DNA of 64,000 nt from Spinellus fusiger (taxonomy: Eukaryota; Mucoromycota; Mucoromycetes; Mucorales; Phycomycetaceae): positions 186,001-250,000 of the forward strand of contig JALLLS010000036.1 of the NCBI GenBank assembly GCA_025094145.1. Direction: 5' to 3'. The position numbers were made by a program, and so were the translations under genes. The notes beneath the pieces are model-generated. The model had not been told where the DNA came from, searched no databases, and saw only the letters and a list, made by a program, of their open reading frames with translations. Shown one piece after another: positions 34,087 through 47,524 of this stretch. The first letter of the stretch is position 1; every line of letters begins with the position of its first letter.

Positions 34087-34899
34087 TCATAAACAGAAGA
34101 AAGTTCTATTCTCACTATCTGAGATACAATATTATAAGGTCCGTCTCATTTACCCCACGCTATTTTATTTTAATTTTACAGTGGGTGTGCTTTTCTTTAT
34201 TTATACAAGTCAATCTGTATGGAACAGACAAACAGAATGTGTAGATTCCAGTAGGGTTGTTTGATCCAAGAAGAGGTATTGAGTTATAGTAAAAGGTTGA
34301 GTGCAAAAAGTCTACCTTCTCTACCTGCCCACAGATATAGAAATACAGCAATAGATATATTATGGGATCCATACACTATAGAGATACACTCAATAAGCAC
34401 CAGCCACTGACTAATATTTGTCCAACCAAAGAATGGAAAAGAGAGAATAATGTGTGTATAAATCTGTAGTGAGATTTGTCAATGGTTAAACGTAGGACAT
34501 TGCGGTACATTGTTATGAGGATGGGAGGAATGAATTAAAGTGCATAAATAGGCCTATGAACATTTTGGTAAATGTTTAAATAAGTATTTACACAAGTAAC
34601 AGAGTGATAACTAGTGTTCTGTCTAATACCATTGCACTGATTCACTCATTTATATCTAGGTATTTATAAAAGATAAGAGATAAACACACCCACATAATAA
34701 AGAGGTCAACAGCAGCCTACAAGTTTAAAAGCATTAAGAATAGTAGTAGTGGTAATAGTGGTAGTAGTGGTGGTAGTGGTAACAATAATAACAATAATAG
34801 TGGTAGTGGTAATAATGGTTGTTATTCTATAAAGAATAGAAAAAAGAAAAAAAAGTCTATCAATAAAAACACAAAAAAATACATCTATAAAAAATACAA
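34087..34899. other. Spacer with triplet microsatellites
   Basis: Spacer between two minus-strand genes. It has a TAGTAGTGGTAATAG array around 34740-34820. No gene was recognised; it should contain the 3' end of the flippase transcript. Confidence 0.55.
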
Positions 34900-37800
34900 C
34901 TATTTAGGATGCCTTTTTGCCTTGTTCAAACCAGGTACTATGAATTGCTCTTGATCGTACGCTTGGTGAGGCCTTTGTACCAATTCAATTTCACGGATAA
35001 TGTCGTTATCATGGGGGTAGTATTGGTGAAGAATATACTTGGCCGCCATACGAGGCACAAAGCAAGCGACAATCGTAAGAATAAATACCAGCCAATAAGA
35101 ACCTGTACCAAGAAGACGAACATGACCAGCAAAGATAAACACATTGAACTGTGAATAGATAGAAACAAAGACATAGTAGACAAGAACCGAAAGACCCGTC
35201 ACTACTACTTGTGGCCATGTATAACTGTTCAGTGAGAGAAAGGAGAAGAGGTTGGCCACAGTGACGCCTACACTGGACATGATGGTACCAATTTCATACA
35301 AGCCATTAGTGGAATACCCATTGGCATCAAAGGCACCTGCGACAAGAAGCATGTAGGGGAAGAAGAAGGAGACAGAGGACTGGTAAATGGCATCAGCAGT
35401 GGTGAGCCAGAATCGCCATAGTTTGAATTTGTCATTGCGAAGACCCATGCGGTACAGCTCTGGGTATCTGAGGGAGATTTCTGCAGATAGATCTTGATCC
35501 CAGATACCAAGAAAGATGATGGGTAAGGAGGTGAACATGAGATTGTAAAGAGTAACAAGAGCATAGTCAAATAACATGGAGCCATTAAATCTAATAGATA
35601 GAAAAAAAAAGAAAAAAGAAAAAGGGGGAGGAAAAGGATCAATACAACAGGCAATAAGAATAAGCAGAATTAGAAGAGTACACTTACTGGCAGAATATTT
35701 GGTACCAAAACAACACAAAAGTCCAGGCAATATTCTTGAAGAAGAAGCCCATAATCATCTCTGCTGTTCTCAAATAAGACCACCGACCATGGACAAGAAG
35801 TAGTTTGTGTAGGTATCTGAATTGAGCAATAGCATAATCAGAGGCCATCACAGCCTGTCTTCCCTCCACACCACTGATGCCTATGCCCACATTAGCTGCC
35901 TGGATCATAGACACATCATTGGCACCATCTCCAATAGCAAGAGTCATGACCTTGAGTCCTTTTTTCACCAACAGGACTACTTCTGCTTTTTGCTTGGGAC
36001 TGACACGACAGCACAAGACACTGGCACATTGCATTCCAAGACTAAGGAACATGGACCTGCAATCCTTTGAAAGAGCATGACGAAGGGTTGTGCCATCAAT
36101 CACAAGGGCTCTCTTTCTGTCCGTACCATTCTCAGCATCACCCTGTTCAAGTGCCCTTTTCAACTGCTGCTTTGTCTCGTCTCTTGTCTGTGATTTGATG
36201 ACGATCAATTCCATATCTACTGTGAGCAGGTTACAAGAGAATCCAATGTTAATGGCTGTTTCTGTCTTGTCGCCTGTCAGCACCCACAACTTGATCCCTG
36301 ACTTGGACAGTTCAGCAATTGTCTCTGGAACACCCAATTGAAGACGGTCTTCAATGGCAGTACCTCCCATCAACAGCATTTCACGTTCAATTAATTCATA
36401 CACTTGCTCCAACTTCTCTTCTCTGGCATGGATACTAGCACTCGCTTCTTCATGGCGCTTGTTCCATGCTGTGTATTCTTTCCTGGAGATAAACCGGTAC
36501 GACAGACACAAAGTACGCAATCCTTCATTGGCGAATTCCTCCAATGCACTGGCTGTGCTTTCTCTTACTTTTCTCTGAGATTCCTCTAGGTTCTTTTGTT
36601 GACCAAATTCTTCACAGAGACGCTCGTAGATAACAGAGTCTGCTCCTTTACATAACAAGACAATCTTGTCACTCTTCTCAGGCTTGACGATCACACTCAT
36701 ACGTTTACGAGTAGAGTTGAATTCCAGGACATTGAGGAGAGTGTACCGTTCTTCTCTGCCTTTAACAAGGACAGTGATGACTTTTGCATTTTGTTTTAGG
36801 AATACAAAGCCCATATCGCGTGCTGTGGCGACCAAGGCGGCTTCGTCAGGCGATTGGGCCTTGTATTCGATGGTGGTGGTGGTGGTGGTGGTGGTGTTGG
36901 GAGGAGGATTGCTAGAGTCACTGATCTGACGGATGATATCCCCTTCTTCATCGGCACTGCTGGCACTTGCACTGCTGCTGACATCGCTGGTGGCCTTTGG
37001 GTACTCTGGAATGGCCGTATGACAAATAGCAAGCGACACTCCAAAATGTTCCATCATCTGAGCATGTTCGTCGTCTTTCCCAAGGTCATCAAAGAAATCA
37101 GAATCAATAAACGTGGGGTGGCCTACATAAGGATTATCAAACAGCTGTGCTTGCTTTTGGTACATGGTGTGTCGTGTTGATTCCAAGAAATCATCATCAA
37201 AGAAATTGTCTTTTTCATAGGTGGTGTCGTGAGGAGGGTCGTGAGTGTGAGTGGCAGTATGGCCCATGGTGTTGAGGGTGTTTTTTGTACGGAGACGGGC
37301 CCCTTTCATGGCTTCTGTGCTGCCAATGCCATACGAAACTCCATTGATTGTACATTTACGAAACTCCATGACATTCTGTGTCAATGTGCCGGTTTTATCA
37401 GAGAATACGTATTCAATTTGACCTAGATCGTCAGAAATGTTCCATGTCTTGGGAAGACAGGGTGTATCCGTGGGTGCATGATACATATCAATATCAGAAT
37501 AGATAAAGTAAGCCTAGTAAAAAACAAACAAACAAACAAACAAACAAACAGATAAGTATGCCTTGATAGGATAGAATGATAACATAATGGTGATGATAAT
37601 AATAACAATAATAACAATAATAACAATAATAAACACTTACTGCACATGTTTTTACAATTTCAACAGAAATGTACAGTGAAATAGGCACAATGTTTTGGTA
37701 CAGAATCAAGGTCACCCTATGTTCGTAGATTAATTACCCTTCTCCTGTAGAAAGAAAAAGAAAAAAAAAGACCCTCTGTAGGAGAAAGAAGAAAAGGTAT

Positions 37801-39688
37801 ATTACCAGAATGTAAGGAATCCAGAATAAGAACCACTTTGTCCCTCAATGCCATAGTCAAAGAAGCGAGAGGAGCCTGGAGCATTGAAATAAACACTGTC
37901 AAGAATAGAACTCACAATAGCAAGAATAGCAAGAATAACAAAGTTCGCAATGACCTAAGTTCCATCGTCAGTCCACAAACTCCATCCACTCCTCTTCTAT
38001 CCATAGCTTACATGGGGATTTGTGGCCTTGGCTATCTTACTACGCTTGGAAGGTGTCTTTCCAGAATTCAACATGATCTTGGTCTCATTGCCTGTATACA
38101 CTACCATACCAATCACCCAGTCCGTATTGCGCACAACACATCCACGCAACAGTACATTGCTATACGTAATAGGATCCGCCTTTTGATGTGACACACCAGA
38201 TCGTACTGTTGCTGTGTCCTCTGGTGTCTCAATCTCCCACCGCAGCACACCACTGTACTGGTAGAGATTGACGTGTGGAGGCTCGCTCTCAATATAAAAC
38301 CGTGCTCGCTCACAGTCATGCTCTGTTCGAATGCCACTGGTACCCAAAAGACCTTGGCGTGATTTGAGATTTGTTTCTCCGTCCAGGTTCTGAGTCTCCA
38401 CATAACAGACATGGTCGTTATCTGATGTAGAGAGAATGACAATGTCGGCAGGAACATTCTCATTATTGAGGATTTTGACGTAATCACCGACTTGGATGTT
38501 CTGCCAGTGGGTGGTTTGCCATGTGGTTTTGCAGTGGGTCGCGGGTGGGTCGCCTGCGTAGCTGTTGGCACATGTAGCAGAAGCACTGGTGTGGGTGGTG
38601 TGGGTGGTGTGGGCAGAGGGGAGGGTGAGGAGATCAGGCCTTTGTCCTACCTCTCGAGTGGGTATACGGAAAAGAACAGAGTGAGGCACAGAGCCTGGTC
38701 GGTAAGGAAGGCATTCTTTTTTCTGTGTATTAGGCATCCACTTTCTACTCATGGAGCGTAGTGTATCGGAGCGTGCTCTGAGTTTCGAGGCCAGCTTGGG
38801 CTCGGAGGAGGTGGGGCTCGGAGGAGTAGGAAGAGCAGGTGGAGGAGGAGGAATTAAGGCTGAGGAGGAGGAAGGGAGGGGTGGAGCGCTTTGGGAAAGA
38901 CTAAAGGAAGACAGTGTACGGTTCTCTTGAGGAAGATTTGACTCTGCCTCTGCCTCTGTATCAATCTCAATCATAGGCACCTCCAACAGTGCCTCATTAT
39001 CTCCATGGGTAGCGTAGGCATTTGTGGCTGTATTTGCATGGGTGGCTGCTGTCATTTTCTGCTCTTTTCTTATGGATGCCATTTCGTTCTTTTGGAGGGC
39101 CATGGACTGGTAAGAGCGAGTGTATTCATTCTCGACCCCCAGCCGTATTAGAAACCATCCAATGTAGGCATAGAGGTAGTAAAGACGCCCCCTTGATTCA
39201 TCAGACAGGTTGACATTGCGCCAGTGACTGAGGGTGAGGACTTTGGCATTGTTGACTTTTTTATCGCTTTGATGACGGTTTAAATCTTCAATACCGTCTT
39301 TAATCGCAGTAATAATGAGAATAACAATCAGTGGAAGGGCTGATACTACAGGTGCTGTAACTCCAAAAATAGGAATACATTGGAGAATGACGAGGAAAAG
39401 GAAATAAAGATTAGCGACGTTACGAAACTGTTCAAACAGATTTTTCGGTACAAAAGAAATAAGAGTGTATTTGGCAGTAGTAATTGCATTGTTGATGAAA
39501 TAGCGAGGAACCAGCCGACCCTTGACATCGTATTCAGCAGAAGGGGGTGGCATATTTACGTAGATTGTGCGTCTCTGCTGCATAACAGAGGTATTTGTCT
39601 CTGTGCGTCGTAAGGTGGTGTTATTTTCCTCATTATTGACTTGATCTTTTTCTTTACGAAATAATGCTTTAATGCGTGTGTTTATCAT
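34900..39688 (-). CDS. P4-type ATPase, Dnf1/Dnf2-like phospholipid flippase
   Basis: Five exons (39688-38012, 37954-37806, 37716-37641, 37513-35688, 35590-34900) join in frame to about 1,472 residues. P4-ATPases flip phospholipids to the cytosolic leaflet. Diagnostic blocks: N-terminal NLFEQFRNVANLYFL, the actuator motif LDGETNLKSRQ (DGET replaces the ion-pump TGES), the phosphorylation site FSDKTGTLTQN, nucleotide-binding KGADSVIYERL, GDKTETAINIG, and the hinge AIGDGANDVSMIQAANVGIGISG. The C-terminus has several membrane helices. Between membrane helix 2 and the actuator domain there is a long, largely low-complexity insert of about 250 residues (Pro/Ser runs, HTTHTTHT). Dnf-type flippases carry an insert here, but this one is long. 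Size and insert favour Dnf1/2 over Drs2. Confidence 0.93.
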
Positions 39689-41757
39689 TCTATTATAAAA
39701 GTAGAACCAATGGAATGGAGTGGTCTACAGATACATTCAACTTTTTAGGCGCTTTTATTTCTTGTTTAGCTTTGTGAAAAGGAGTGGGCAGCTAAAATGC
39801 ACGGGGAAAAGAAGTAGTTGTTTTTATTTTGGGTGTATAGAAAGAGAGAAAGAAGAGTAAAATAAGAACTTTTCATTTGTGCTTCATGGAAACATAGTCC
39901 GCAAGTTTTAAAAAGCAGGAAAGCCCTTTGAGTGATCTTTGTCCCACTTCAATAGACACTCGAACGAAGATCCGGTAGGCTGATTGAAACTGCGGATAAA
40001 CAATTGCCGTATCTCATTGGACTGAAATCCCTATAATCATTCATTGACTGTTACTATTTAGGTAGGTTGAGTGTACACAATGTGCATTGATAACAGCCAA
40101 TAATTGCTATCAATTCATGGTGTAGATTTGTAAGCCAAAGAATGGCGTGCCCCCATGCCTTCATCGAACTACCAATACATTAACCCATGTGACACTGATC
40201 ACTTAAATAGAGCTGAAAAAGATAGAGAAAAAATAGATAAAAAGGGGGATATAAGTCTGTCATGGTAACAGACATCGGATCGGACACTGTTGTCATGGCA
40301 AATAAAATTATGAAATATGAAAAAGAGCCTTGCATATCAATATCAAAACAATCCTTCTCGAAGAAGAAATCTCCGATCTATCCATTCAACCTCTTTTAAA
40401 ATCTCCGCTTTTCTTTGCCACTCTTTCCCTCCCCTCTCTGTAATTATGTTTTTAATAGATTTGTATTTGTCAAGGTATTTCTAAAGCAAGAGAACGAATG
40501 GAGTCTATTTTTCCATAAAAGGACTTTTATCTGTCTTTTTATTTTTCAATTACTTTCTATTTAATTATTCCATGACGTCAAATGGTCTGTGTTGGTATTT
40601 AAAAGAAAAAACCTTGTTTTAGAAAGAGTTTAAAGGGGGTGAGTGAACAAGAAAAGACAGGTGCAGCTAGAGTCATACACAAGAGTGCAAGAAATGGACT
40701 TGTGGGTGAAATTGAGCAATGAGTGAATATAAATTTATATGAGAGAAATACCTGCCTAGAATAATAATAGTATTAGAAGTAGGCATACTTTGTGCTGTAC
40801 CACAGCCAATCTATCGAATCAATTGAATGAGTAGGGAAAATGCATTAGGAAGGATAGGCAGATATCAATCGATACAAACGTGACAAATCTTTAACATCAG
40901 TCCATAGCACCTTCTTCTTTACTATAGATTCAGTGGTGTGTTATTATTCAGTAAGTAGTTATTGGTACTCATTAGAGTCTAGACACACAAGCCATGGGAA
41001 AAGAGGTGGGGTTAGATAGCCAACCATTCCCACTGTATACTATCCATCCAAAGACTATTCCAAAGTGGCCTATACTAGTATGGGTACTGAGTAAGAGGCT
41101 TATAGTGTTATGATCGCAACTATTCTACAGCTACAGATATACATTAGAAGACTAACAAACAACAATAGGATAAGGCAATATTCCCTCTTCACTCTCCATC
41201 CAATCAATGAATATTTATTTATTAATTAATTTCTGGAAATATCACGTAACCCTGGTATTAAACGCTAGAACAGAAGGAATAGCCTTTGATGGAGTGTGTA
41301 TTCTTATAGACATTAAGCCAATGCTTATTGATAATAAGTACTAAAATTAAGGTAATCAGACTGTTGAGAGATAAGTCCTTAGTATTGTTGTACACTTTTA
41401 TTGAGTGTATAGAAAGAACACACATTTAAGGAATACATCATATGTCTACTGTTAAGAATAAATAAATAGAGTTATAACAGTTTAATATTAAGGAACTGAT
41501 TCAAGATACTCTTTTGTTACCTATTAAAGAGTCACTCAATCACTCATATCAATATAAGGAATCTTTTTCTAGTCTAGTATGTACATGTATTTATAAATGA
41601 CTATTTGTACTCTGGTATTGGTTACCATTCCTTGTTTTTAAACCATCTTGTTACTTGCCTCTATAAAAATAAGAGTATGTGAGTTCTGTCATTTGTAAGA
41701 CCAAGACTGTCCTCATACCTCTTGAGGCGCAGTAATAAAAACACCTTTTACTGTCGC
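39689..41757. other. Intergenic, no gene seen
   Basis: About 2.1 kb upstream of the flippase, AT-rich, with no recognisable exon or element. The proximal few hundred bases presumably hold the flippase promoter. Confidence 0.5.
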
Positions 41758-42214
41758 ATTTATGTTTATGTTTATGTTTATATTTATGTTTATGTTTATG
41801 TTTATGTTTATGTTTATATTTATATTTATGTTTATGTTTATGTTTATATTTATGTTTATGTTTATGTTTATATTTATGTTTATGTTTATGTTTATATTTA
41901 TGTTTATGTTTATGTTTATATTTATGTTTATATTTATGTTTATATTTATGTTTATGTTTATGTTTATATTTATGTTTATATTTATGTTTATGTTTATGTT
42001 TATATTTATACTTATATTTATATTTATACTTATATTTATATTTATACTTATATTTATATTTATACTTATATTTATATTTATACTTATATTTATATTTATA
42101 CTTATATTTATATTTATATTTATATTTATATTTATACTTATATTTATATTTATACTTATATTTATATTTATACTTATATTTATATTTATATTTATATTTA
42201 TACTTATATTTATA
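41758..42214. repeat. Hexanucleotide satellite (TTTATG/TTTATA/CTTATA)n
   Basis: About 455 bp of continuous 6-bp units. The left half (to about 42003) mixes TTTATG and TTTATA. The right half is dominated by an 18-bp higher-order unit TTTATACTTATATTTATA repeated about ten times. Because the unit is a multiple of three without stops in most frames, long open frames appear on both strands; they are not genes. Confidence 0.95.
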
Positions 42215-43243
42215 TTGCATTTAGATATGTATTTATGTACTCCTTAACCCTTAGTTATGTTTTCGATCACCAAGATTGATTAATCGAACTTCATCATGGT
42301 AAAACTGCTTTTTGACAAGACTTTATGCAGGTGCACGTGTAATATTAAAGAACATCACTCACTTGAGGACATTGCATTCCACTTTCACACACATCCTCCA
42401 ACACATCTTTTAAGAAATAAGGAGTAGTAAGCCTACCCTAGAAGAGACAAAAGAGTTCAAAAATAAGAAACTCTGTCTTATCTCTTTGTACAGATATCTG
42501 CCTTTCTATTTGGATGCCACTGTTTGTAAATATTGGCGAGGGAACATTTATTTATTTAAAAAGTTCAAGTGCTATGGATGGTGGCTATTTCTACCCTCCG
42601 CTATGCTTCTTTACACCTTTAAACTTCAAGTGTCTATTTTTGGAATGGTAAAAGAGTAAAAAAGAGTGTAAGTTTTTTTTTCTTTCTGTTTTTAGCAGTA
42701 AAAATTCTTTGTTTATATTCTAACATTCTTTTCATTGTTTTAATGAGAAGACAGTTGGCCCTGCTTGTCTTTAAAGGATTTTATCCTAAAATTAGACAAC
42801 AGGAAATTTAGTTTGGGACAGTCCGAATATGAACATTAGACAATGTTAGAGATGCAATTATCACTTTTAAGACGACACTAAGTCTTTTGAAGACAGCGAG
42901 GCAACCTTCACTGTTTCATAAGTATGTATCAATAGGCTATACATTTTTGGCAGCCATGATATCTCGATTCCAGTCAATATTACATCTGTTAAAGATCACT
43001 CTCTGATGAACATAGTATACATTGCTCATTCTAACTTTTAGATTTCCGGTGTCTTATTGGAAACACTAACTACATATCTGTATAAAATACTAAGACGGTA
43101 TTGTCTTAATATAGGATGATATACTTATACATGTGTGTACATGTACATTTATATATTAGCATAAAGATTGGGTTCGAACAAGAGTAAGAAACCAGATTCG
43201 GCTACAAATAACGCCAGACTTTGTTCAAAATATAAAACTTTTA
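42215..43243. other. Intergenic, nothing recognised
   Basis: AT-rich DNA between the satellite and the transposon at 43,244. No exon, terminal repeat or RNA gene was seen. Confidence 0.5.
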
Positions 43244-44841
43244 CACTATTTTCACTTATTATTGTCGCACTTTTAGAGAAAAATATGTCGCATTAATTAA
43301 TTAAAATTTGGTATAGTAAGAGATTTAAAACTGGCGTATTCTAAGTACTTGAGGTTTTCTTATATTTTACTTTTCTTAAAAAAATGAATAACATTGTGCA
43401 CGAAGACGTCCAAGGAAATATCTATAATGATGAAGGAATAGCCGTTACAGTAGTGGAGATGGAGGTAGACGAGGAGACGTACCCTATTGAGACGGTTACA
43501 AATTTCGGGATGTACCTTGACCTCAAACCACCTAAGAAGCCAAAAAGAAGGACTGTACAACAATCTGTAGACAGAGATGTCAATACGGAAGAGGATAACA
43601 GAGCTCCTGGCATCCACAGGCACTACAGAGATTCTGAGAAAGAGCAGTTATTTGTGTTGATTTATGAAAGGAGTATGAGCGTCAGAGCTGCTGCACTGAA
43701 ACTTCAAATCAACCCACGTACTGCTCAGCGATGGTACTCAAACGATCAGCAGAATCCTCAGACATTCATTGCCAGAAAAGAAGGTAGTGGAAGGCCAGTT
43801 GGTAGACCAGCACTACTGGACGATAGCCACAAAAGATTTTTAGTCGATTTATTGGATGATCAGCCCTCTTTAGTTTTGGATCAAATGATGGAGAGTTTGA
43901 GAACGTCTTTTAATGATTTGGAGATATCGAAAACAGCTCTCTACAATTTTTGGTGACAAAATTGTAAGATCAGTCTAAAAAGAGCCCATTTTCATTCAGT
44001 TGACCGCAATAGTCCTAAAAAGATCAAGGATCGAAAGGAGTGGGTACAAAAATGGATGAAGACAGATATGGACTACATGAGTAACTGTGTCTTCATAGAT
44101 GAGGCGGCATTCCACATCAACATGAAGCGTACTTTTGCTTGGTCAAAAGTAGGTACTTGTGCAGTAGTAAAAGTACCAAGAATGAGGGCTAAAACAACAA
44201 CTATCATGGGAGCAACATCTGCTCAGGGCATTGTCAATATAAAAGTAAGACGGCCTCGAATGTTGCCTGTTTCAAAGAAGAGAAAAACTACTAGATCTGG
44301 TGGGCCTTCCCAGAAACAAAGCAAAGGCACTGTTACTGGCCACTATATCAATTTCTTGAGCGATACAATGGATGTCATGGACAGTTTTCCAGATATTTTC
44401 AAGGATAATTACTTGATTATGGACAACGCCCCTATCCATATGAATGAAGACATTAAAAGCTTCATTAAAAGCCGTGGGTATAGATGTGTCTATCTTCCTC
44501 CATACTCACAAGAGTTGAATCCTATCGAGCAATTCTGGTCTGTTTGCAAAAGCAAGTTGAAAAGAGAAAGACTCTTGGAAGAAGAAACACTGTCATCTAG
44601 AATCGCCGATGCATCTAACCAAGTTCTTCTCAGTGATCTCAGAGGATTTTGCAAATACTCTGTCGATAGATTTGAGGATTACTTACAAGAGAAGCCTCTT
44701 TAACAATAAAACATTTATGTCGCATTTGTCGCATCCAACTTATAAGCCATCTTTTAATTTATTAATGCGACAATTTTTTTTTTCAACTTGTGTGCTAAGT
44801 TTTTTTTTCCAAATGTGCGACAATAATAAGTGAAGATAGTA
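43244..44841 (+). mobile_element. IS630/Tc1-superfamily transposon, nearly intact
   Basis: The element is 1,598 bp with terminal inverted repeats of 21 bp at the outermost ends (CACTATTTTCACTTATTATTG left; TACTATCTTCACTTATTATTG on the complementary strand at right). Weaker inverted homology continues inward through GTCGCA motifs. TA dinucleotides flank both ends (43242-43243 and 44842-44843). It encodes one transposase with a single in-frame stop. It is the best preserved DNA transposon in the window. Confidence 0.92.
43384..44703 (+). pseudogene. DDE transposase with one in-frame stop
   Basis: Reading from the ATG at 43384 gives 439 codons in one frame, interrupted only by TGA at 43954-43956 (after ALYNFW). 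The N-terminus is acidic, then basic (PPKKPKRR). A helix-turn-helix follows (SVRAAALKLQINPRTAQRWY). The catalytic triad is complete: Asp in FIDEAAFH, Asp in LIMDNAPIH, and Glu in YSQELNPIEQFW, with 34 residues between the second Asp and the Glu (DD34E). The degraded neighbour has Ala-Thr where this copy has Trp-stop, so the stop is a recent nonsense change and not a frameshift. Confidence 0.9.
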
Positions 44842-44869
44842 TATACAAAAAAAAATAGTAAATTCAAGA

Positions 44870-46139
44870 ATGGATAACTTCATTTATAAAGGTAAGAGTG
44901 GGGAAGACATTGAGTTTGAAATAGAAGTTGACAATGGAGCATACCTACTTGGAGATGTAACAGACTTCAATATGTATTAGAATCAAAAGCCTCAAGTGAA
45001 AAATATTCCAGGAAGCCAAGAAGAAGAAATTTGAAGAAAAAACTATTGGCCAGTTGAAAATTAATGAAGCGTCAAATGTGTATCGAAAGTAAAAAGCAGA
45101 AGACAAAAGAAAGTTTTTTTTTAGTCTACCAGAAAGGCATGAGTCAGAGGTCCTGCTAGATAACTGACGATACCGCATACTACAGCACAAATATGATATG
45201 AGAAGAGAGATAGAAGCTTGGAAAGAGATGAAGAAGTGGCTATGGAGAGGAATTTGGATAGCGATAGACGTCTTAAGAGACAGACTACCATTAATAATGC
45301 TCATAGAGGCTGTCTTGTAAAGACTCTTGATGATAAGCCTGAATGGGTTTGGATGAAATAATGGAATGTCTCACTGATAATTTTCAAGGACTGCAAATAT
45401 CAAAAGCTAATTTATATGAGTTTGCTACTCAAAAATGCAATATCAATTTTAAAACGGCATCCTTTCATTCAGTTGAGAGAAGCGCCCCTGAAAAATTGAA
45501 ACGAGGTGTGAGTAAATTAAACTTTAGTTAGAGACAGACGTGTATTGCACAAGCAACTGTGTGTTCATTTTCGGAACACTCCTATGCTTGGTTTAAGATA
45601 TATGAGCTAGCTATTGTTGTTGTTCCCAAGACATGATCAAAAAAACCCCCACAGTTATTAGGGCTATTTGTGTCTCTGGCATAGTGAATATCAAGGCGAA
45701 GCAACCTAAAGTGACCAAACCATCCAATAAAAGAAAGTTGTTTAGCCAAAACACAACAAAGACTAACCAAAACAAAGGAGGCACTACCACTGGCCATTGC
45801 CTCAACCTCATTTCTAGCACTTTAAATATCATGGAACAGAATGAAGTGTTCAAAAACAATTATATCATACTGGACAATGCACTAAAACTCAAGGAGTTAT
45901 ATTGGAATCAGAGAGCATAACTGTATTTATCTTCTGTCATACTCGGCTCCTCTCAATCCTATTGAAGAATTTTGGACTATATTTAAAAGCAAAGTCAAAA
46001 AAGAAAAACTCCTGAAAGAAGAAACATTTACCTCTAAAATCAGACAACGACAACAAAGCCCTTGTAAGTGATCTAGAAGGTATTTCTAGGCATTCAGTAC
46101 CCATGTTTGAAGATTGTTTGAATCGCAAGCCAATCTAAT
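44870..46139 (+). pseudogene. Second, decayed copy of the same transposase family
   Basis: It begins 29 bp after the intact-looking copy and in the same orientation. Recognisable parts are the N-terminal MDNFIYKG-EFEIEVDNG block (44870-44980), LYEFATQKCNINFKTASFHSVER (45412-45485), ASGIVNIKAKQP-like sequence (45675-45720), YIILDNALK around the second Asp (45865) and APLNPIEEFW (45940-45985). Frameshifts and stops occur throughout. No clear left terminal repeat was found, so the two may be a tandem array sharing a junction or a nested pair. Confidence 0.85.
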
Positions 46140-47426
46140 AAATTCAGATCTTATTCACAGTGCACAAAATTTATGACAAACTCTCTTAATTTTTGCACAA
46201 TTTGAATTTTTATTAATGCAAAAATACTTTCCAAAAATGTTGTACTGTAATAGAGTAGAGCAACTCATATTTCAATAGGCATTAGAATAAATACATACTC
46301 ACTTGTTTTGTTACTCTATTATCATCATCTCTTCTACTATTACCAATATCAAAAATAGTCTGTGTACGGGAGACAGTAGTCTTTGCTCTAAGTAATCATT
46401 TCAGCATGCAGTCATAATGCAGAATAACTTTGAGGCTTCTATCATTTAAAGGAAAATTCAGATAAACCTGATAATAAAAGGTAATGAAGAATTTTTATCT
46501 TTTGGGAGGAATAACACGAATCTTTTCTAGAAAGAAATATATAAAATCGCGACTACCCGAGATTTGTTGATTTATTCAATGGACAGTAAGACGATTAATA
46601 TTCTATTATCTCGGCCAGGCATATGGCATGAATAATTAAAGTTTTGTGAGAGTGAAATTATAGTATGGAGATGAATGAGCAGTGGATTTATTTAGAGCTT
46701 ATGGACCGTGGATGAGAATATCCTCACCAAGAACTACACCAGTAAAAAGCAATTAGAGGACTCTGTGAGGTTAAAAGAGTAAAGTATATCCAAAGATATT
46801 CTTGTTGCCTCTCACAGCCTCTTAGTCAAAGCGTTCTTTGCAATGCATATCTAAATAATAAGAAATAAAGTTTATAAATATATACAATAGAAAGTATTTG
46901 ATAAAATAGGATAGTTTTATTATTGGGAAAAATACCAGAAAATATTTAATGAGGGAAAAGGGAAAATCCAGGTATTGGGATCATAGCTTATTAGCTCATG
47001 ATGATTGTTTATAAACCACACATGTTTTTAAGAACAGTCGAGGTGAATAAGAAACTCAGAATTACCTGAGGCTTGATATACTATTAGTTTCATGTAGCTT
47101 TCAAATAGTAAGTTTATTTCTGGTGTTGTTTGTATGCTTGATACAGATAAAAACTCAATTGAACCCAAAGATGCTCAGTGAAGAAAATTTTTATCAATAT
47201 AAAGAGTATTTAAATTACTAAGAGAGTTTTATGGGTATCCAATATGTTGGAATAGGATAAATTACTTAAAAAATATACAAATCATCTTACTAATATTCAG
47301 TGGATATGACAGGTAGCCACTAATTCCAATAAAATATGCCTGAGACCACTCAATTTATTGTGAGATAATCTTTCAGAATGTCATATTTATGAAATTATGT
47401 AATCTCGATTGAAATTCAATGTTATA

Positions 47427-47524
47427 CACTACTTCCAAAAATTAATGTCGCGTTTCATAAATATTTATAATACAATATATACGCAGATGTGACAAGTGAA
47501 TGCGACATTACTTTTCGGAAATGG
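47427..47524. mobile_element. 98-bp MITE-like element
   Basis: A short sequence whose two ends are imperfect inverted repeats of about 33 bp (ACTTCCAAAAATTAATGTCG... and the complement of ...CGACATTACTTTTCGGAAAT). TA lies on both sides (47425-47426 and 47525-47526). There is no coding capacity. The TA target and the GTCGCA-like motif resemble the ends of the transposon at 43,244, suggesting it was moved by a related transposase. Confidence 0.75.

Noticed and set aside
41651..42279. Long open frames on both strands with Tyr-Lys, Phe-Met or Tyr-Val repeats
   Set aside because: They are translations of the hexanucleotide satellite; no start context, domain or complex sequence.
43165..43200. GGTTCGAA-like tRNA B-box
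   Set aside because: No A-box, acceptor stem or anticodon arm can be folded around it.
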